Below, in pieces: positions 15,811 through 24,732 of a stretch of 64,000 nt of DNA (within the stretch, counting starts at the first letter, position 1; each line of letters begins with the position of its first letter). The translations under genes and the position numbers were made by a program. The DNA comes from Acidobacteriota bacterium (GTDB taxonomy: Bacteria; Acidobacteriota; Terriglobia; Bryobacterales; Bryobacteraceae): contig JACTMJ010000010.1 in the NCBI GenBank assembly GCA_014584705.1, forward strand, positions 62,001-126,000, read 5' to 3'. The notes under the pieces are model-generated. The model did no database searches. It was not told the origin of the DNA and saw nothing but the letters and a program-made list of their open reading frames with translations.

Positions 15811-15939
15811 TTCTTCATCTCCTTCGCGTGCGCGCGCGAGGATTGACTGGAACACTGGAACACGGCCAACAAAACAAAGCACTTAGACTGGAACACGAGA
15901 CTGGAACACCGACTGGAACACGGGGAGAGACTGGAACAC
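15634..15939. repeat. Array of 11 CTGGAACAC repeats, iteron-like
   Basis: Copies of CTGGAACAC begin at 15675, 15847, 15855, 15888, 15901, 15913 and 15931 on the plus strand, and of its complement GTGTTCCAG at 15634, 15642, 15718 and 15726. Three pairs overlap by one base, giving an exact eight-base step. Six copies fill the gap after the helicase-primase gene, and five lie inside the start of the following gene. Between the two groups is a comparatively AT-rich stretch (about 15747-15790). Short repeats beside a replication gene resemble origin iterons. Confidence 0.75.
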
Positions 15940-15946
15940 GCCGGAC

Positions 15947-18900
15947 TCAATCCTCCAGCGTCGGGCATCGGTATCTCCACTCGCGCGCTCCACGCGGCCC
16001 GGCGTTGAACCGAATCCACCCATTCGCCCGCAGGCAACGCGCCACGCGGTTCCGGTCCCATTGGGTCCACATGTCCTTCTTCTTGTCGAGGCACATGCTG
16101 AGGACATCAGCGATCGATACGGAATCGCGTCCTGCTGCCCAATCGAGGATCAGCTCGTCCCACGGGTCGCCCTCGTACCGCTCGGCCTGCTCTTTGGCTG
16201 CCTCGCGATTGAGCGCCACCGAGTCGAGCCACCAGGGCTTCCCGTCGAAGTACAGTGACATCGCCTCCGCCCAGAGCTGGTCCCGGTTCTCCGCCAGCGA
16301 TTCGACATCGATCACCGGCGCCTGGCACTCGACCGGCCAGAACCGGCGCCCGCCGGTTTCATCACGCAGGTAAGCGGCATGATTCACGCTGCCGGCAAAT
16401 ACGCACTGCCGCGGAGACTCGATGGGCCGCTTGCCGTAGGGCGGCCGGAACCGATCGGTACTGCGGCTCATGAACGCCTTGATCTTTCCGATGTCCGACC
16501 TGGAAAGCGAATCCAACTCGGCGATCTCGATGACCCACACCCCGCGCGTCTGCAACGCTGCATCCTTTGAGCCGATATCGGCGATCTCGTCGGTAAACCA
16601 GGGCTGGGCCAGAATGCGGAGGGCGGTCGATTTCCGGATCCCTTGTTCGCCCTCGAGAATCAGGCAGCAATCGGCCTTACATCCTGGCTCAAAGACCCGG
16701 GCCACGGCTGAGATCATCCATCGGGAACCGACTGCGGCTGCGTACGGCGAGGACGGGACGCCGAGATAGTCCGAAAGCCACAGGTGCAGCCTCGACCTGC
16801 CGTCCCATTCCAGGGCCTTGAGGTACTCGCGCACGGGATGGAAGAGACGCTCTCGCGCTACGGACTCTACTGCCTGGCCAGCGGTTTCCACAGACACGAA
16901 GATGCCCTGGTGATGAAGCCATTCGGTTGCCAGGATGTCGTCGTTTGGGCACCAATCGAACGGCAAGCTGGAATCTGCCTTCATCCATGGCGTCGGTTTC
17001 TGAAGGACGGTGAAGTTGGCAAATTCGTTATAGGCGAGTACTCCCGACCACTCCGGCGCACCACGCAACGCGGTGATCGCGTTGGCAAGTACCGGCTTCA
17101 CTGTTCCGTTCAGGTTCAGCAGAAGCAGATCGCGCCACGATGATGAGCCAGCCTTGGTGGCCAGAACGGCCTGTGCGGCCGATCGCCGTCCTCGTGGTCC
17201 AGGATTGCCGTCGATGCGAACCACCTTCATCTGCTGGCGCAGGGCTGAGATCGGAATGCGACCTTTGCCGCACTTTTCTTGAATGAGCTTGAGGTGGCGT
17301 GGCTGTTCGATCGGATCGAGTTGTTTGACTTCCCCGAGGACCGGGCCCAGCGTTTTGGCCAACTCCGCGTCTGGGGTGTCGGGAGAGAGTTTCGAGATGG
17401 CCGATTCGAGTGGCGTCTGCGCGGCGGTGAGGATCTGTTCGAAATCGGCGGATGTCCTGCCGGAGGCGAAGTATTCGTTGACGTCGATCTTCGCCTCTTC
17501 CAGAAGTCGCTTCGCCTCCGCGCTGCCTGGTTGCAAAGTTGCGAGCGCTTCGCGGGCAGCCAGTTGCTTTTCACCGAGAGGCAGGATGGCCACGCGGGTT
17601 GCAATCCCGTGTTCCGCGAGGATGCGAGCCGTCTTTAGTGCTCCCTGCATCCCCGCCTCGGAGACCTCATTGTCCTGACAGATAAAGACGGTCTTCACGC
17701 CGGCGAGCTTTGGAAGCAGGCGTTCCCAGTCGGCATCCCGGATCTGCACGGTGACAGGAGACACCGTCGGGAAGTCGCGCTCCATCAGGGAGATACAATC
17801 GGTGACGCCTTCGGTGATGATCACTCGTTCCGGGCGCGTCAGCAGGATGTCCTCGTTAAAGAGAACGTCATTGCGAATACACGGCGCAACATGACTGTTA
17901 TTCCGGTCGTTACGTACCGCCAGCTTCTTGTACTTGGACTTCTCCCACTCGACATCCGGTGTCCACGGCGTCCGGCGACCGATCATGAACACAACGTGCC
18001 CGCGACTCCAGTAGGGAAATACGATGCGCCCGTCAAAGAACGGAACAACACCATCCTGGGCGGTGGGCCGGAACGCTGAGGTGGCGGTCAGTTCGCGCAG
18101 CGAGAACGCCCCTGGCGCATCTTGGAGCGTTCTGGCTGGGCTCGGTTCTGCGTTGTCCGCAAAACCGATTTTCAGCCGCGCGATGGTTTCGGAGCCAATG
18201 CCGTACCTCGCTTGAAACCACGCAAGGATCTCGGCGTTTCCGATCAGCCGCTGGTGATAGATCTCGGCCAGTTCCGTGAGTGCCTCGCGAACACGAAGCG
18301 TGATCTGATGGTTCTCCTCGATCTCCGCGACCTCCTCGGCGGTGCGCACGATGCGCGAGAGAAGCGGCAATCCGGCACGTTCGGCGAGGAAATCCCGCGC
18401 CTGGCGGTGGGAGTCTGGCATTCTTCCTGACTGGCCTCGCGTAACAACCCCGCACCGGATGAACTCAACCAACTGGAGAACATCGCCGCCAACTCCGCAC
18501 GCGAAGCAGTACCAACCCTGCTTGTCGAGCATGATATGCAACGAACGCTGTGATTGGCTGCGGTGGTTTGGACAGTCGCAGAACAGCGTGCTGCCCGATT
18601 CCTGCTGGATCCGCCCGCCCAGCATGTCCCTGGCAAGCTCGCCGATATCCACGTCGGTCACCCGGCGGTAGTATTCCTGAACATCCACGGACGCATTGCT
18701 GGCACAGTTGTCGATCCCCCAGCGATCGCCCAGGATGATTACAGACTCTTTTGCGCGGGTCACCGCTGTGTAGAGCAGGTTTCGATGGTGCATGAAGGCG
18801 TGGGATTTGTGCGCGATCACTACCGCACATGGGAACTCCGATCCCTGTACCTTGTGGATCGAGGTTGCATATGCCAGTTGGACGTTTCCGATGGCATCGG

Positions 18901-20812
18901 ATCCAGCTTCGATCTCGACGGCGCCGCCATCAAATTCGACCACCAGTGCGCCGTCGGATTGGGCAGCAAGCACGATGCCCATTGCACCGTTCATCACTCC
19001 CAACTCATAGTCGTTCCTGGTTTGGATGACCTTGTCCCCAGCGTAGAGCGGCGGTCGCCGTCTGGGATCGACGTCAGGGACCGTGATCCCGTAGAGCCGC
19101 TTCTGCAGAAGCGGCTGAAGAGCCACGTTCAACTCCACTGTCCCCAGCGGTCCTTTGTGCGTCGGCGTTAGAACCTGCACATCACGAATCAGGTCGTATC
19201 CGAGCCGCCCACTCAACACTTCTTCGAACAGCAGGATTAACATCCGGCGCACGTCCTCCCGATCGGAGAACTTATCGACGACGTACCAAGGGCGGCGAGC
19301 ACCCACCAGGACGCCTGACGTCGGCCGGACCTCGCCATCGAGGATCGCCGTGGAGTTCTCATTGAGCACGCCTGCCTGGCGGATGATGCGGGTCAGGATC
19401 GTTGTCGGGATCGCTGCCGACCGCACGAGATCCCTGAGTAGATTTCCTGGACCCACCGGAGGCAGTTGGTTATGGTCACCGACCAGAACAACAGCGGTCC
19501 GCGACCGATCGACCGCTTGGAACAAACGCCAGGCGAGCGGCACATCCACCATGGAGACTTCGTCCACAACCAAAATGTCGGCCTCGATCGGATTTTGAGC
19601 GTCGCGCGCGTAGGTGTGGCCATTGAAGCCCAGGAGGCGGTGAATCGTGCTCGCCTCGATACCAACCACTTCCTCCAGACGCTTTGCCGCCTTGCCCGTC
19701 GGCGCAGCGAGGACCACCTTCAGTTCCAATTGCTCAGCAATGGAAGTGATCGTCGATACCGCGTAGGTTTTCCCGCTGCCGGCGCCACCCGTGATGAGTG
19801 ACAGCGAAGAAGTCAGTGCATTTCGAACCGCTTGGCGCTGCTCCGGATTGAGGGTGCCTCCTTCGGCATCGAGCAAGCGATCGATATCACCAACGGAATG
19901 TGGGCTGGTTGCCCCACCCCCCTTGAAAATAGAGGCGAGATCCGCCTCCATCCGGTGGATTTCGGGATCAGCAACCACGAGCCGCTCAAACGCCTGGGAG
20001 ATCAAGCGCCCTTCCGCGATAAGAGCCTCCAGATGGCTCTCAATCACGTCCCGGCTGTCCAGCGTGTCCATCACTAGCAGAGTGTTGGCACGGTCGAGAA
20101 GGTCCTCGTTCTCCACCCAGCAATCGCCGTTGTCCAGAGCCTCGAGAACGGAGTAGTGCAATCCCGCGCGGATCCGGGATGGAAGATCCTTCGGCGTCCC
20201 GAGCTTGCGAGCGATCTTGTCGACCCGCTTGAACCCAAACCCCGGAATCTCGCGCACCAGGACGTAGGGATCCCGCTCAAGAATCGGAACAACGTGGCTG
20301 CCGAACTTGCCGACCAGGGTGGTGACCTGATGATGGGTCAGCCCGAACGCCGCGAGGTAAGCCATCGCGGTGTTGAACTCGCTGTTGGCAATCCAGATTC
20401 GCTGCAGCTCCCTTGCCGTCTCGAAGGGAACCTTTGCTGTCGCGGCGATTTCCTCGGGCCGGTTGCGGATAACTTGGTCGAACTCGCGTCCAAACCGATC
20501 TGCGATCAGCCGCGCCTTCGCGGGCCCGATGCCCTTCACATCGGGGTGATTGGCGAGGAAGTTGGCCAGCCCGTCCGGGTCCATCTCCAGGTCGTGGCCC
20601 ATGCAATCGGCTTCGAATTGCCGGCCATACTTCGGATGGGTCACCCAGCGTCCTTCCAGCCGGACCGCGTCGTTCGCTCGCACGATGACGCGGCCTGCAA
20701 ACTTCACGTCCTCTCCCTCGGATGTGCGCAGCCGCCCTGCGCTGAACGTGGCCCCGGAATAAAACAGCGTCTCCACTGTGCCACGGATGCATGTGCGCTC
20801 TGCTGCGATCAT
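15947..20812 (-). CDS. RecD2-like helicase / DnaG-like primase / VirE-type ATPase fusion
   Basis: About 1621 residues from the ATG at 20812, which has GGAGG five bases upstream and overlaps the ERCC4 gene stop. Domains in order: OB-like and helix-hairpin-helix part (about 10-210, with HPDVKGIGPAKARLIADRFG); SF1B helicase with Walker A GGAGSGKT (about 342-349) and VVDEVSM (416-422), ending with a UvrD-C-like HKVQGSEFP; a CHC2 zinc finger (CDCPNH near 745, CFACG near 770); a DnaG catalytic region with TOPRIM (ITEGVTD near 1000, ICQDNE near 1046); and a VirE-like P-loop ATPase (GEQGIRKST near 1390, VWVIEIAELD near 1427). It should open, prime and unwind the phage origin. Its P-loop has Arg where Gly usually precedes Lys. 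Confidence 0.9.
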   Translation of the reverse strand: MIAAERTCIRGTVETLFYSGATFSAGRLRTSEGEDVKFAGRVIVRANDAVRLEGRWVTHPKYGRQFEADCMGHDLEMDPDGLANFLANHPDVKGIGPAKARLIADRFGREFDQVIRNRPEEIAATAKVPFETARELQRIWIANSEFNTAMAYLAAFGLTHHQVTTLVGKFGSHVVPILERDPYVLVREIPGFGFKRVDKIARKLGTPKDLPSRIRAGLHYSVLEALDNGDCWVENEDLLDRANTLLVMDTLDSRDVIESHLEALIAEGRLISQAFERLVVADPEIHRMEADLASIFKGGGATSPHSVGDIDRLLDAEGGTLNPEQRQAVRNALTSSLSLITGGAGSGKTYAVSTITSIAEQLELKVVLAAPTGKAAKRLEEVVGIEASTIHRLLGFNGHTYARDAQNPIEADILVVDEVSMVDVPLAWRLFQAVDRSRTAVVLVGDHNQLPPVGPGNLLRDLVRSAAIPTTILTRIIRQAGVLNENSTAILDGEVRPTSGVLVGARRPWYVVDKFSDREDVRRMLILLFEEVLSGRLGYDLIRDVQVLTPTHKGPLGTVELNVALQPLLQKRLYGITVPDVDPRRRPPLYAGDKVIQTRNDYELGVMNGAMGIVLAAQSDGALVVEFDGGAVEIEAGSDAIGNVQLAYATSIHKVQGSEFPCAVVIAHKSHAFMHHRNLLYTAVTRAKESVIILGDRWGIDNCASNASVDVQEYYRRVTDVDIGELARDMLGGRIQQESGSTLFCDCPNHRSQSQRSLHIMLDKQGWYCFACGVGGDVLQLVEFIRCGVVTRGQSGRMPDSHRQARDFLAERAGLPLLSRIVRTAEEVAEIEENHQITLRVREALTELAEIYHQRLIGNAEILAWFQARYGIGSETIARLKIGFADNAEPSPARTLQDAPGAFSLRELTATSAFRPTAQDGVVPFFDGRIVFPYWSRGHVVFMIGRRTPWTPDVEWEKSKYKKLAVRNDRNNSHVAPCIRNDVLFNEDILLTRPERVIITEGVTDCISLMERDFPTVSPVTVQIRDADWERLLPKLAGVKTVFICQDNEVSEAGMQGALKTARILAEHGIATRVAILPLGEKQLAAREALATLQPGSAEAKRLLEEAKIDVNEYFASGRTSADFEQILTAAQTPLESAISKLSPDTPDAELAKTLGPVLGEVKQLDPIEQPRHLKLIQEKCGKGRIPISALRQQMKVVRIDGNPGPRGRRSAAQAVLATKAGSSSWRDLLLLNLNGTVKPVLANAITALRGAPEWSGVLAYNEFANFTVLQKPTPWMKADSSLPFDWCPNDDILATEWLHHQGIFVSVETAGQAVESVARERLFHPVREYLKALEWDGRSRLHLWLSDYLGVPSSPYAAAVGSRWMISAVARVFEPGCKADCCLILEGEQGIRKSTALRILAQPWFTDEIADIGSKDAALQTRGVWVIEIAELDSLSRSDIGKIKAFMSRSTDRFRPPYGKRPIESPRQCVFAGSVNHAAYLRDETGGRRFWPVECQAPVIDVESLAENRDQLWAEAMSLYFDGKPWWLDSVALNREAAKEQAERYEGDPWDELILDWAAGRDSVSIADVLSMCLDKKKDMWTQWDRNRVARCLRANGWIRFNAGPRGAREWRYRCPTLED

Positions 20813-21255
20813 CTCCACCTCCGCTCCGTGGCAAGCAGGTACGCCTGCGTAAACTGGCAGGCTGCCTGTCGGTTGCCGCAGAAGAACACCGGGATGCGGT
20901 AGTCGAGGATGATCGACAGCGCGCTGCCGAGAATGGCGTTCGGATGGGCAGCGCCGCGGTATCGCTGCTGAAGGACGTCAGCCACGCCAGCCTCCACCAC
21001 GACACAGGCAGCCCGGTAGCCAGCCAGCTTCTGCAACTCCCGCTGGAACCGGCTCCGCGAATGGACAACCGTCCCGACGAAGTCGTCGAGCGATTTCCGC
21101 TTGACAGCCACCTCGTTCTCGAAACCCTCGAGCGAGTAGTCCCCGGCTGGAAGTGCTCGCCGCACGGCAGCTACCAGCGGGGAATGGAACGAGTAAGGTT
21201 CCTGCTCGCGGGAGTCGATGACGATGGTGACCGGGGATTCGCTAGAACGGAACAA
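20809..21255 (-). CDS. ERCC4-type nuclease
   Basis: 148 residues if started at TTG 21255, which has AGGAGG 12 bases upstream inside the end of the DUF669 gene; the open frame extends upstream but overlaps that gene in a Ser/Arg-rich nonsense frame. The core is an XPF/Mus81-like nuclease: VIDSREQEPYSF (first metal Asp), LPAGDYSLEG, and VAVKRKSLDDFVGTV with the Glu of the usual E-R-K replaced by V-K-R-K. Such proteins cut branched DNA; here it probably resolves replication or recombination intermediates. The stop overlaps the helicase-primase start (ATGA). Confidence 0.8.
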   Translation of the reverse strand: MFRSSESPVTIVIDSREQEPYSFHSPLVAAVRRALPAGDYSLEGFENEVAVKRKSLDDFVGTVVHSRSRFQRELQKLAGYRAACVVVEAGVADVLQQRYRGAAHPNAILGSALSIILDYRIPVFFCGNRQAACQFTQAYLLATERRWR

Positions 21256-21700
21256 GCGCGTCCCCCGCCTCCTGGCGAAACGTGCCTGGCTCGCGGCTTG
21301 TGTCGATGCGGCGATTGAAGAAGATGTTCTCGTTGTCGCCCTTCGTCCGCTTGGTGACTTCGAGCTTGACGTCAAGAAGCCTGCTCAGCTGGTTGGGCAA
21401 GTCGGAGATCCGCTCTAGATCAAGCCCGCACAGATGCAGATCGGTTTTGACGTACCGGAGCGTGTTGTGGGTGATCACGCTGTTGCGCCACATCAGCCGG
21501 TTGACGAACTTGGGAGCGAGGACGCGGAGTGTCCATTTGATCATCGGATTTCCGCTGGACTGCGCTTCCGTCAGTTCCACCTTCTCCACGTTCACCTGGT
21601 ACTTGCCATCAGGCACGCTCTCAAAGTCGCTACGCTCCTCGGGCTGTTCGCTGCGGAACCCGTCATCGAACTGCGAAAGATCAATCGAATGTTTGCTCAT
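21242..21700 (-). CDS. DUF669 family protein, probable ssDNA-binding
   Basis: 152 residues, MSKHSIDLSQFDDGF, with the DUF669 pattern: PDGKYQVNVEKVELTE, then GNPMIKWTLRVLAPKFVNRL, and KLEVTKRTKGDNENIFFNRR. The domain has an OB-like arrangement of strands. Genes of this family are regularly beside RecA-like phage ATPases, as here, and likely provide the ssDNA-binding function in annealing. It is 22 bases downstream of the ATPase gene. Confidence 0.82.
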   Translation of the reverse strand: MSKHSIDLSQFDDGFRSEQPEERSDFESVPDGKYQVNVEKVELTEAQSSGNPMIKWTLRVLAPKFVNRLMWRNSVITHNTLRYVKTDLHLCGLDLERISDLPNQLSRLLDVKLEVTKRTKGDNENIFFNRRIDTSREPGTFRQEAGDALVPF

Positions 21701-21722
21701 GGATCTGTCTCCTGTTGGGAAT

Positions 21723-22475
21723 TCACTTGGCCACTACCGCTTCCTTCGCTGTGGCCGCCGGCTTCAGCGGGGCAACCGCGGAATTGAACGCGTCGAGGAA
21801 CTTGCGGAAGTCGAGGTCGAGGGTCTCGGGAAGGCGCCCCGTGCGGTCGCCGGCCTCGTAGTACAGGCTCGGTTTCGTGCGAATTACGCGGCGCACACTT
21901 TGGGCCCCTTCTTCGCATGTCACCATCTCGAGATCGCAGAAGAGGACCATGTCCACCATGCCCAGCACAATCTTTCGGGCTTTCTCAGGCAAGGTCGGCA
22001 CGATACGGGTGTACTTACCGGTCCGCGTCTCCACCTCGATCTCTTTGGCGTGCGAGATCAGAAACAAGCCATAGGGAAGGAACGCGAGCTTCGTAAGCAC
22101 CCGTTGAAACTCGTTATTGACGATCGCGTAGCCTTTTCCATAGGCGAGGTCGGATTCGTGCTCCACCTTGAACTTCCGCAGGATGTACTCGGTGCAGAAC
22201 TTGTAGGCGTTGTCGATCGTGTCGATGACGATGGTCTTGAAGGCGTGTTTGCCCTCGCCGATCTCCGCGCAGGCGTTGAGCAGGTCCTCCCAACTCTGGA
22301 TCGGCGCCTGATATACATCCAGTGCGTTCAGACCGGGTTCGGTAGCGAGGAACAGGGCGCTCTCGGCGTTCGAACACAGCGTCGATTTGCCGATCTTGGT
22401 TTGCCCATAAACCAGCACGGTCAGATCCGCGAGGTTGGGCTTTGGTTGCGTCTTGGCAGTTGGTAGAAGTGGCAT
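21723..22475 (-). CDS. RecA-like ATPase (Sak4-type single-strand annealing)
   Basis: 250 residues. Walker A is VYGQTKIGKSTL near residue 23-34, Walker B TIVIDTIDNAY near 81-91, with LISHAKEIEVETRTGKYTRI further on. This is the phage AAA_24/Sak4 pattern, a RecA-fold core without the filament-forming N-terminal part. Sak4 proteins promote annealing of complementary single strands with an ssDNA-binding partner, for which the DUF669 protein is the candidate. It is ten bases after the nuclease gene. Confidence 0.85.
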   Translation of the reverse strand: MPLLPTAKTQPKPNLADLTVLVYGQTKIGKSTLCSNAESALFLATEPGLNALDVYQAPIQSWEDLLNACAEIGEGKHAFKTIVIDTIDNAYKFCTEYILRKFKVEHESDLAYGKGYAIVNNEFQRVLTKLAFLPYGLFLISHAKEIEVETRTGKYTRIVPTLPEKARKIVLGMVDMVLFCDLEMVTCEEGAQSVRRVIRTKPSLYYEAGDRTGRLPETLDLDFRKFLDAFNSAVAPLKPAATAKEAVVAK

Positions 22476-22485
22476 AGTCTCTCCC

Positions 22486-23508
22486 TCAGAAAGCTGGCGT
22501 TCTTGCGCCAGTGGTCAACACGCGGAGCTCTTCGTGAGGCTTGACGCGCTGGTAGAAGTTCTCCATCACGTTGGGATTGCCGTTCGAACGGCACAACGCA
22601 AAGTAGGAACAGGGTCGCTGGTAGTTGAAGCAAAAGCTGGTGTTTTGGTAGAAGGCGCCGCGGCGTCGTGCGTCGAGGAATGACTGTGTCAACTCCCACA
22701 GTTCCGCCTGCAGAATGGCGAAGCGATCCCGCGAGAGATACAGTCGCTCGCGATGGAACATGACGGGTTCGGCGTACTTTTCCGCCAGCCGCTGCTGAAA
22801 CTCCACGTCCGTTTCTGGCAGCTTCCGCTTTGCGGTTGTTTTGCCGGTCTTCGACTTGGCCAGCAACTCCGCGCGCCTCGCTTCGAATTCCGCTTCCGTC
22901 TCGCCCTGGTTCTGCTGTAGGCGAGTCTTGACCAGGATGTTGTAGAGGATCCCGGTAATCTGGAAGCCGAACCGTTGCTCCAGGTACCATGCGTAGAGCG
23001 TGATCTGGAAGTCCGTCCACAGCCGCTCCAGGTAGTCAGAACCAAGTTGCGCCGCCGTCTTGTGTTCGAGCAGGTAGTACTCACCGTCGATCCGAACGAT
23101 GCCATCCACCTTGCCGGCCAGCACAAAGCTGCGAGAGGTGGCGCCCGTGGCGGGATTCACGATCTGCATGTTCGTGAAGGTTTCCTCAAGGGCGATTACC
23201 TCGAACTCCTCCACGGCATACCGAGCCGCGTAGCCGCGCATCATCGCCGTTGCGTAGTGCCAGTCGCGCCGCTGGTCCTCATCCTGCGCCCGGCTCGCGC
23301 AACGGCGATCGATATGGTCGAGTACGTTCGCGAGATCCCGATCCCGGTGCCACATCTCCAGGCACTCGTGGATCAGCGATCCGAAGTGCAGGTTCCGGTC
23401 ACGCTCGATCGGCGCAAGGTTCTGCAGATAGCGCCAGTCGACCGCCTTCCGGCAGTTGCGAAACAGGCTCCACATCGAGTACGTGGTCACCATCGGTGCG
23501 GGGTTCAT
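22486..23508 (-). CDS. PD-(D/E)XK exonuclease, Cas4/AddB-like, with cysteine cluster
   Basis: 340 residues. The nuclease core has a conserved His in FGSLIHECLE, then GKVDGIVRIDGEYYLLEHKT, where D and E-x-K form the metal site, and a downstream Q/Y helix (DFQITLYAWYLEQ). A cysteine in FRNCRKA and three more in CFNYQRPCSYFALC form the arrangement of a 4Fe-4S cluster that staples N- and C-termini in AddB/Cas4 nucleases. It probably resects DNA ends for the Sak4 pathway. Start overlaps the sigma-like gene by four bases. Confidence 0.85.
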   Translation of the reverse strand: MNPAPMVTTYSMWSLFRNCRKAVDWRYLQNLAPIERDRNLHFGSLIHECLEMWHRDRDLANVLDHIDRRCASRAQDEDQRRDWHYATAMMRGYAARYAVEEFEVIALEETFTNMQIVNPATGATSRSFVLAGKVDGIVRIDGEYYLLEHKTAAQLGSDYLERLWTDFQITLYAWYLEQRFGFQITGILYNILVKTRLQQNQGETEAEFEARRAELLAKSKTGKTTAKRKLPETDVEFQQRLAEKYAEPVMFHRERLYLSRDRFAILQAELWELTQSFLDARRRGAFYQNTSFCFNYQRPCSYFALCRSNGNPNVMENFYQRVKPHEELRVLTTGARTPAF

Positions 23509-24035
23509 CGGGCACCTCCCTCGGGAGCCAAACCCGCTTCCACGAAGGCCTGCCGGAGTTCGCCGATCATCTGGTAGATCCGGGGGCGCGACTTGCCCGT
23601 CTCGCGCCGTACCTCTGCCACCGACATCTGGCTGAGCAGCGCGGCGACCTCGCGCAGGTGCTCGGGAAGCGATGCAATCACCCTGCGTACGTCTACCTGG
23701 AGTTCCAGCGACTTGGCCGACGCCGGAAGGGACGCTGCGACAAAGGAGTTCCGCGCCAGCACGGTGTCATCGACGCCACTGACGAAAGTGGGCCGACGAC
23801 TCTGCTGCACCGCCAGACGGGCCGCACGATTCCGAACCACCCCGAAGATGAAGCCCCGGTGTTCACCGCGCCCAGACTGGTAGTGGCGGCAGCGTTTCAG
23901 GTAGTCGAGCAGCAGGTCCTGGCGCAAATCGTCCCAGTCCGTGCGGCTGAACCCGTAGGAGGCTACGAGTTGGCTGGCGCGGATTCCGGCCTGCTGAATG
24001 GCAAAGGAATCGAAGCCGACTTGCGCGGGCGTCAT
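23505..24035 (-). CDS. Sigma-70-like (ECF-type) factor encoded by the phage
   Basis: 176 residues. Region 2 is recognisable in WDDLRQDLLLDYLKRCRHYQ and FIFGVVRNRAARLAVQQ; region 4 as LPEHLREVAALLSQMSVAEV followed by a helix-turn-helix, ETGKSRPRIYQMIGELRQAF. The two domains are joined by a short linker as in ECF factors. It may direct RNA polymerase to phage promoters such as the shared element at 14960 and 31400, though that link is inference. It is coupled to neighbours on both sides by four-base overlaps. Confidence 0.75.
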   Translation of the reverse strand: MTPAQVGFDSFAIQQAGIRASQLVASYGFSRTDWDDLRQDLLLDYLKRCRHYQSGRGEHRGFIFGVVRNRAARLAVQQSRRPTFVSGVDDTVLARNSFVAASLPASAKSLELQVDVRRVIASLPEHLREVAALLSQMSVAEVRRETGKSRPRIYQMIGELRQAFVEAGLAPEGGAR

Positions 24036-24373
24036 GGCAGCACCCCCGCGGGCTCCGTTTCGAAAATCATCCGGAAGGGCAGTCCGTGCCGGACCTCGAT
24101 CCGCTCGATGGTGCCGTCCTTCAATTGAGCGAGCCGCTCAAAGAAGCGCTCGACGGGTTGCCGCAATGCGAAGTCGCTCAGCTGCGATTCGGGACGCAGT
24201 CCATCATCGGCATCGAGCTTGACCTCCATGAACACACGAGGGGCCGGGTTGAACTGCGGCTCGCCGTCGCGGATCTCCAGTTCTTCGATCCGGCCGAAGT
24301 TGATCGTCTGGAAGAGCCGGACCAGGCGTGCCCGTTCGGGCGACAGGTCGTGAAATGGGGTAGGGCGGATCAT
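24032..24373 (-). CDS. Conserved phage protein of unknown function
   Basis: 113 residues, MIRPTPFHDLSPERARLVRL, then FQTINFGRIEELEIRDGEPQ and a C-terminal part, QPVERFFERLAQLKDGTIER. The two short sheets with RIEELEIRDG and IERIEVRHGLP look like internal repeats of the same beta-turn unit. Coupled by four-base overlaps to the gene on either side. I know of similar proteins in related mobile elements but not of a function. Confidence 0.65.
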   Translation of the reverse strand: MIRPTPFHDLSPERARLVRLFQTINFGRIEELEIRDGEPQFNPAPRVFMEVKLDADDGLRPESQLSDFALRQPVERFFERLAQLKDGTIERIEVRHGLPFRMIFETEPAGVLP

Positions 24374-24708
24374 GCGGCGCTCTCCCCCATCCGGCCCCGG
24401 TTGCGGGCCAGGAATTCGTCCACTGCCGGGTGGGTGCGCGGCGGTCGTACGGGCGTTGGCTCGAACTCCTCGCGCCCCACGATGCCGCTCAGATTGCGGA
24501 GCAGCCGGACGCGGATGCGGTCGAGCCGCTTCATCACCGTCCAGAGGATGTCGTCGTCAAGGTTGTGGATGGCGGCGGCACTGCCCACCAGCAGGGCGAT
24601 GTCGTCGAAAGAATCGCGGATGAGAGCCCCATGCGCTGCGGCAATTGCCGGCGGCGCCTTCGCGGCTGTCTCATTCCGCTTTGCAGGATTTGGTGCAGGT
24701 GAGGTCAT
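24370..24708 (-). CDS. Unknown protein, first gene of the early operon
   Basis: 112 residues. A Pro/Ala-rich N-terminus is followed by helices (LIRDSFDDIALLVGSAAAIH and DDILWTVMKRLDRIRVRLLR) and a tail with EEFEPTPVRPPRTHPAVDEF. It is the first gene of the coupled minus-strand operon that continues through recombination and replication functions, right beside the control region with palindromes, so it is expected to be expressed early. No family recognised. Confidence 0.6.
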   Translation of the reverse strand: MTSPAPNPAKRNETAAKAPPAIAAAHGALIRDSFDDIALLVGSAAAIHNLDDDILWTVMKRLDRIRVRLLRNLSGIVGREEFEPTPVRPPRTHPAVDEFLARNRGRMGESAA

Positions 24709-24732
24709 TCTTGGTCTCCCTGCTACCCTTCG

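Noticed and set aside
15634-15939. CRISPR array
   Set aside because: Repeats are only nine bases, in both orientations, with irregular spacing and no Cas genes.
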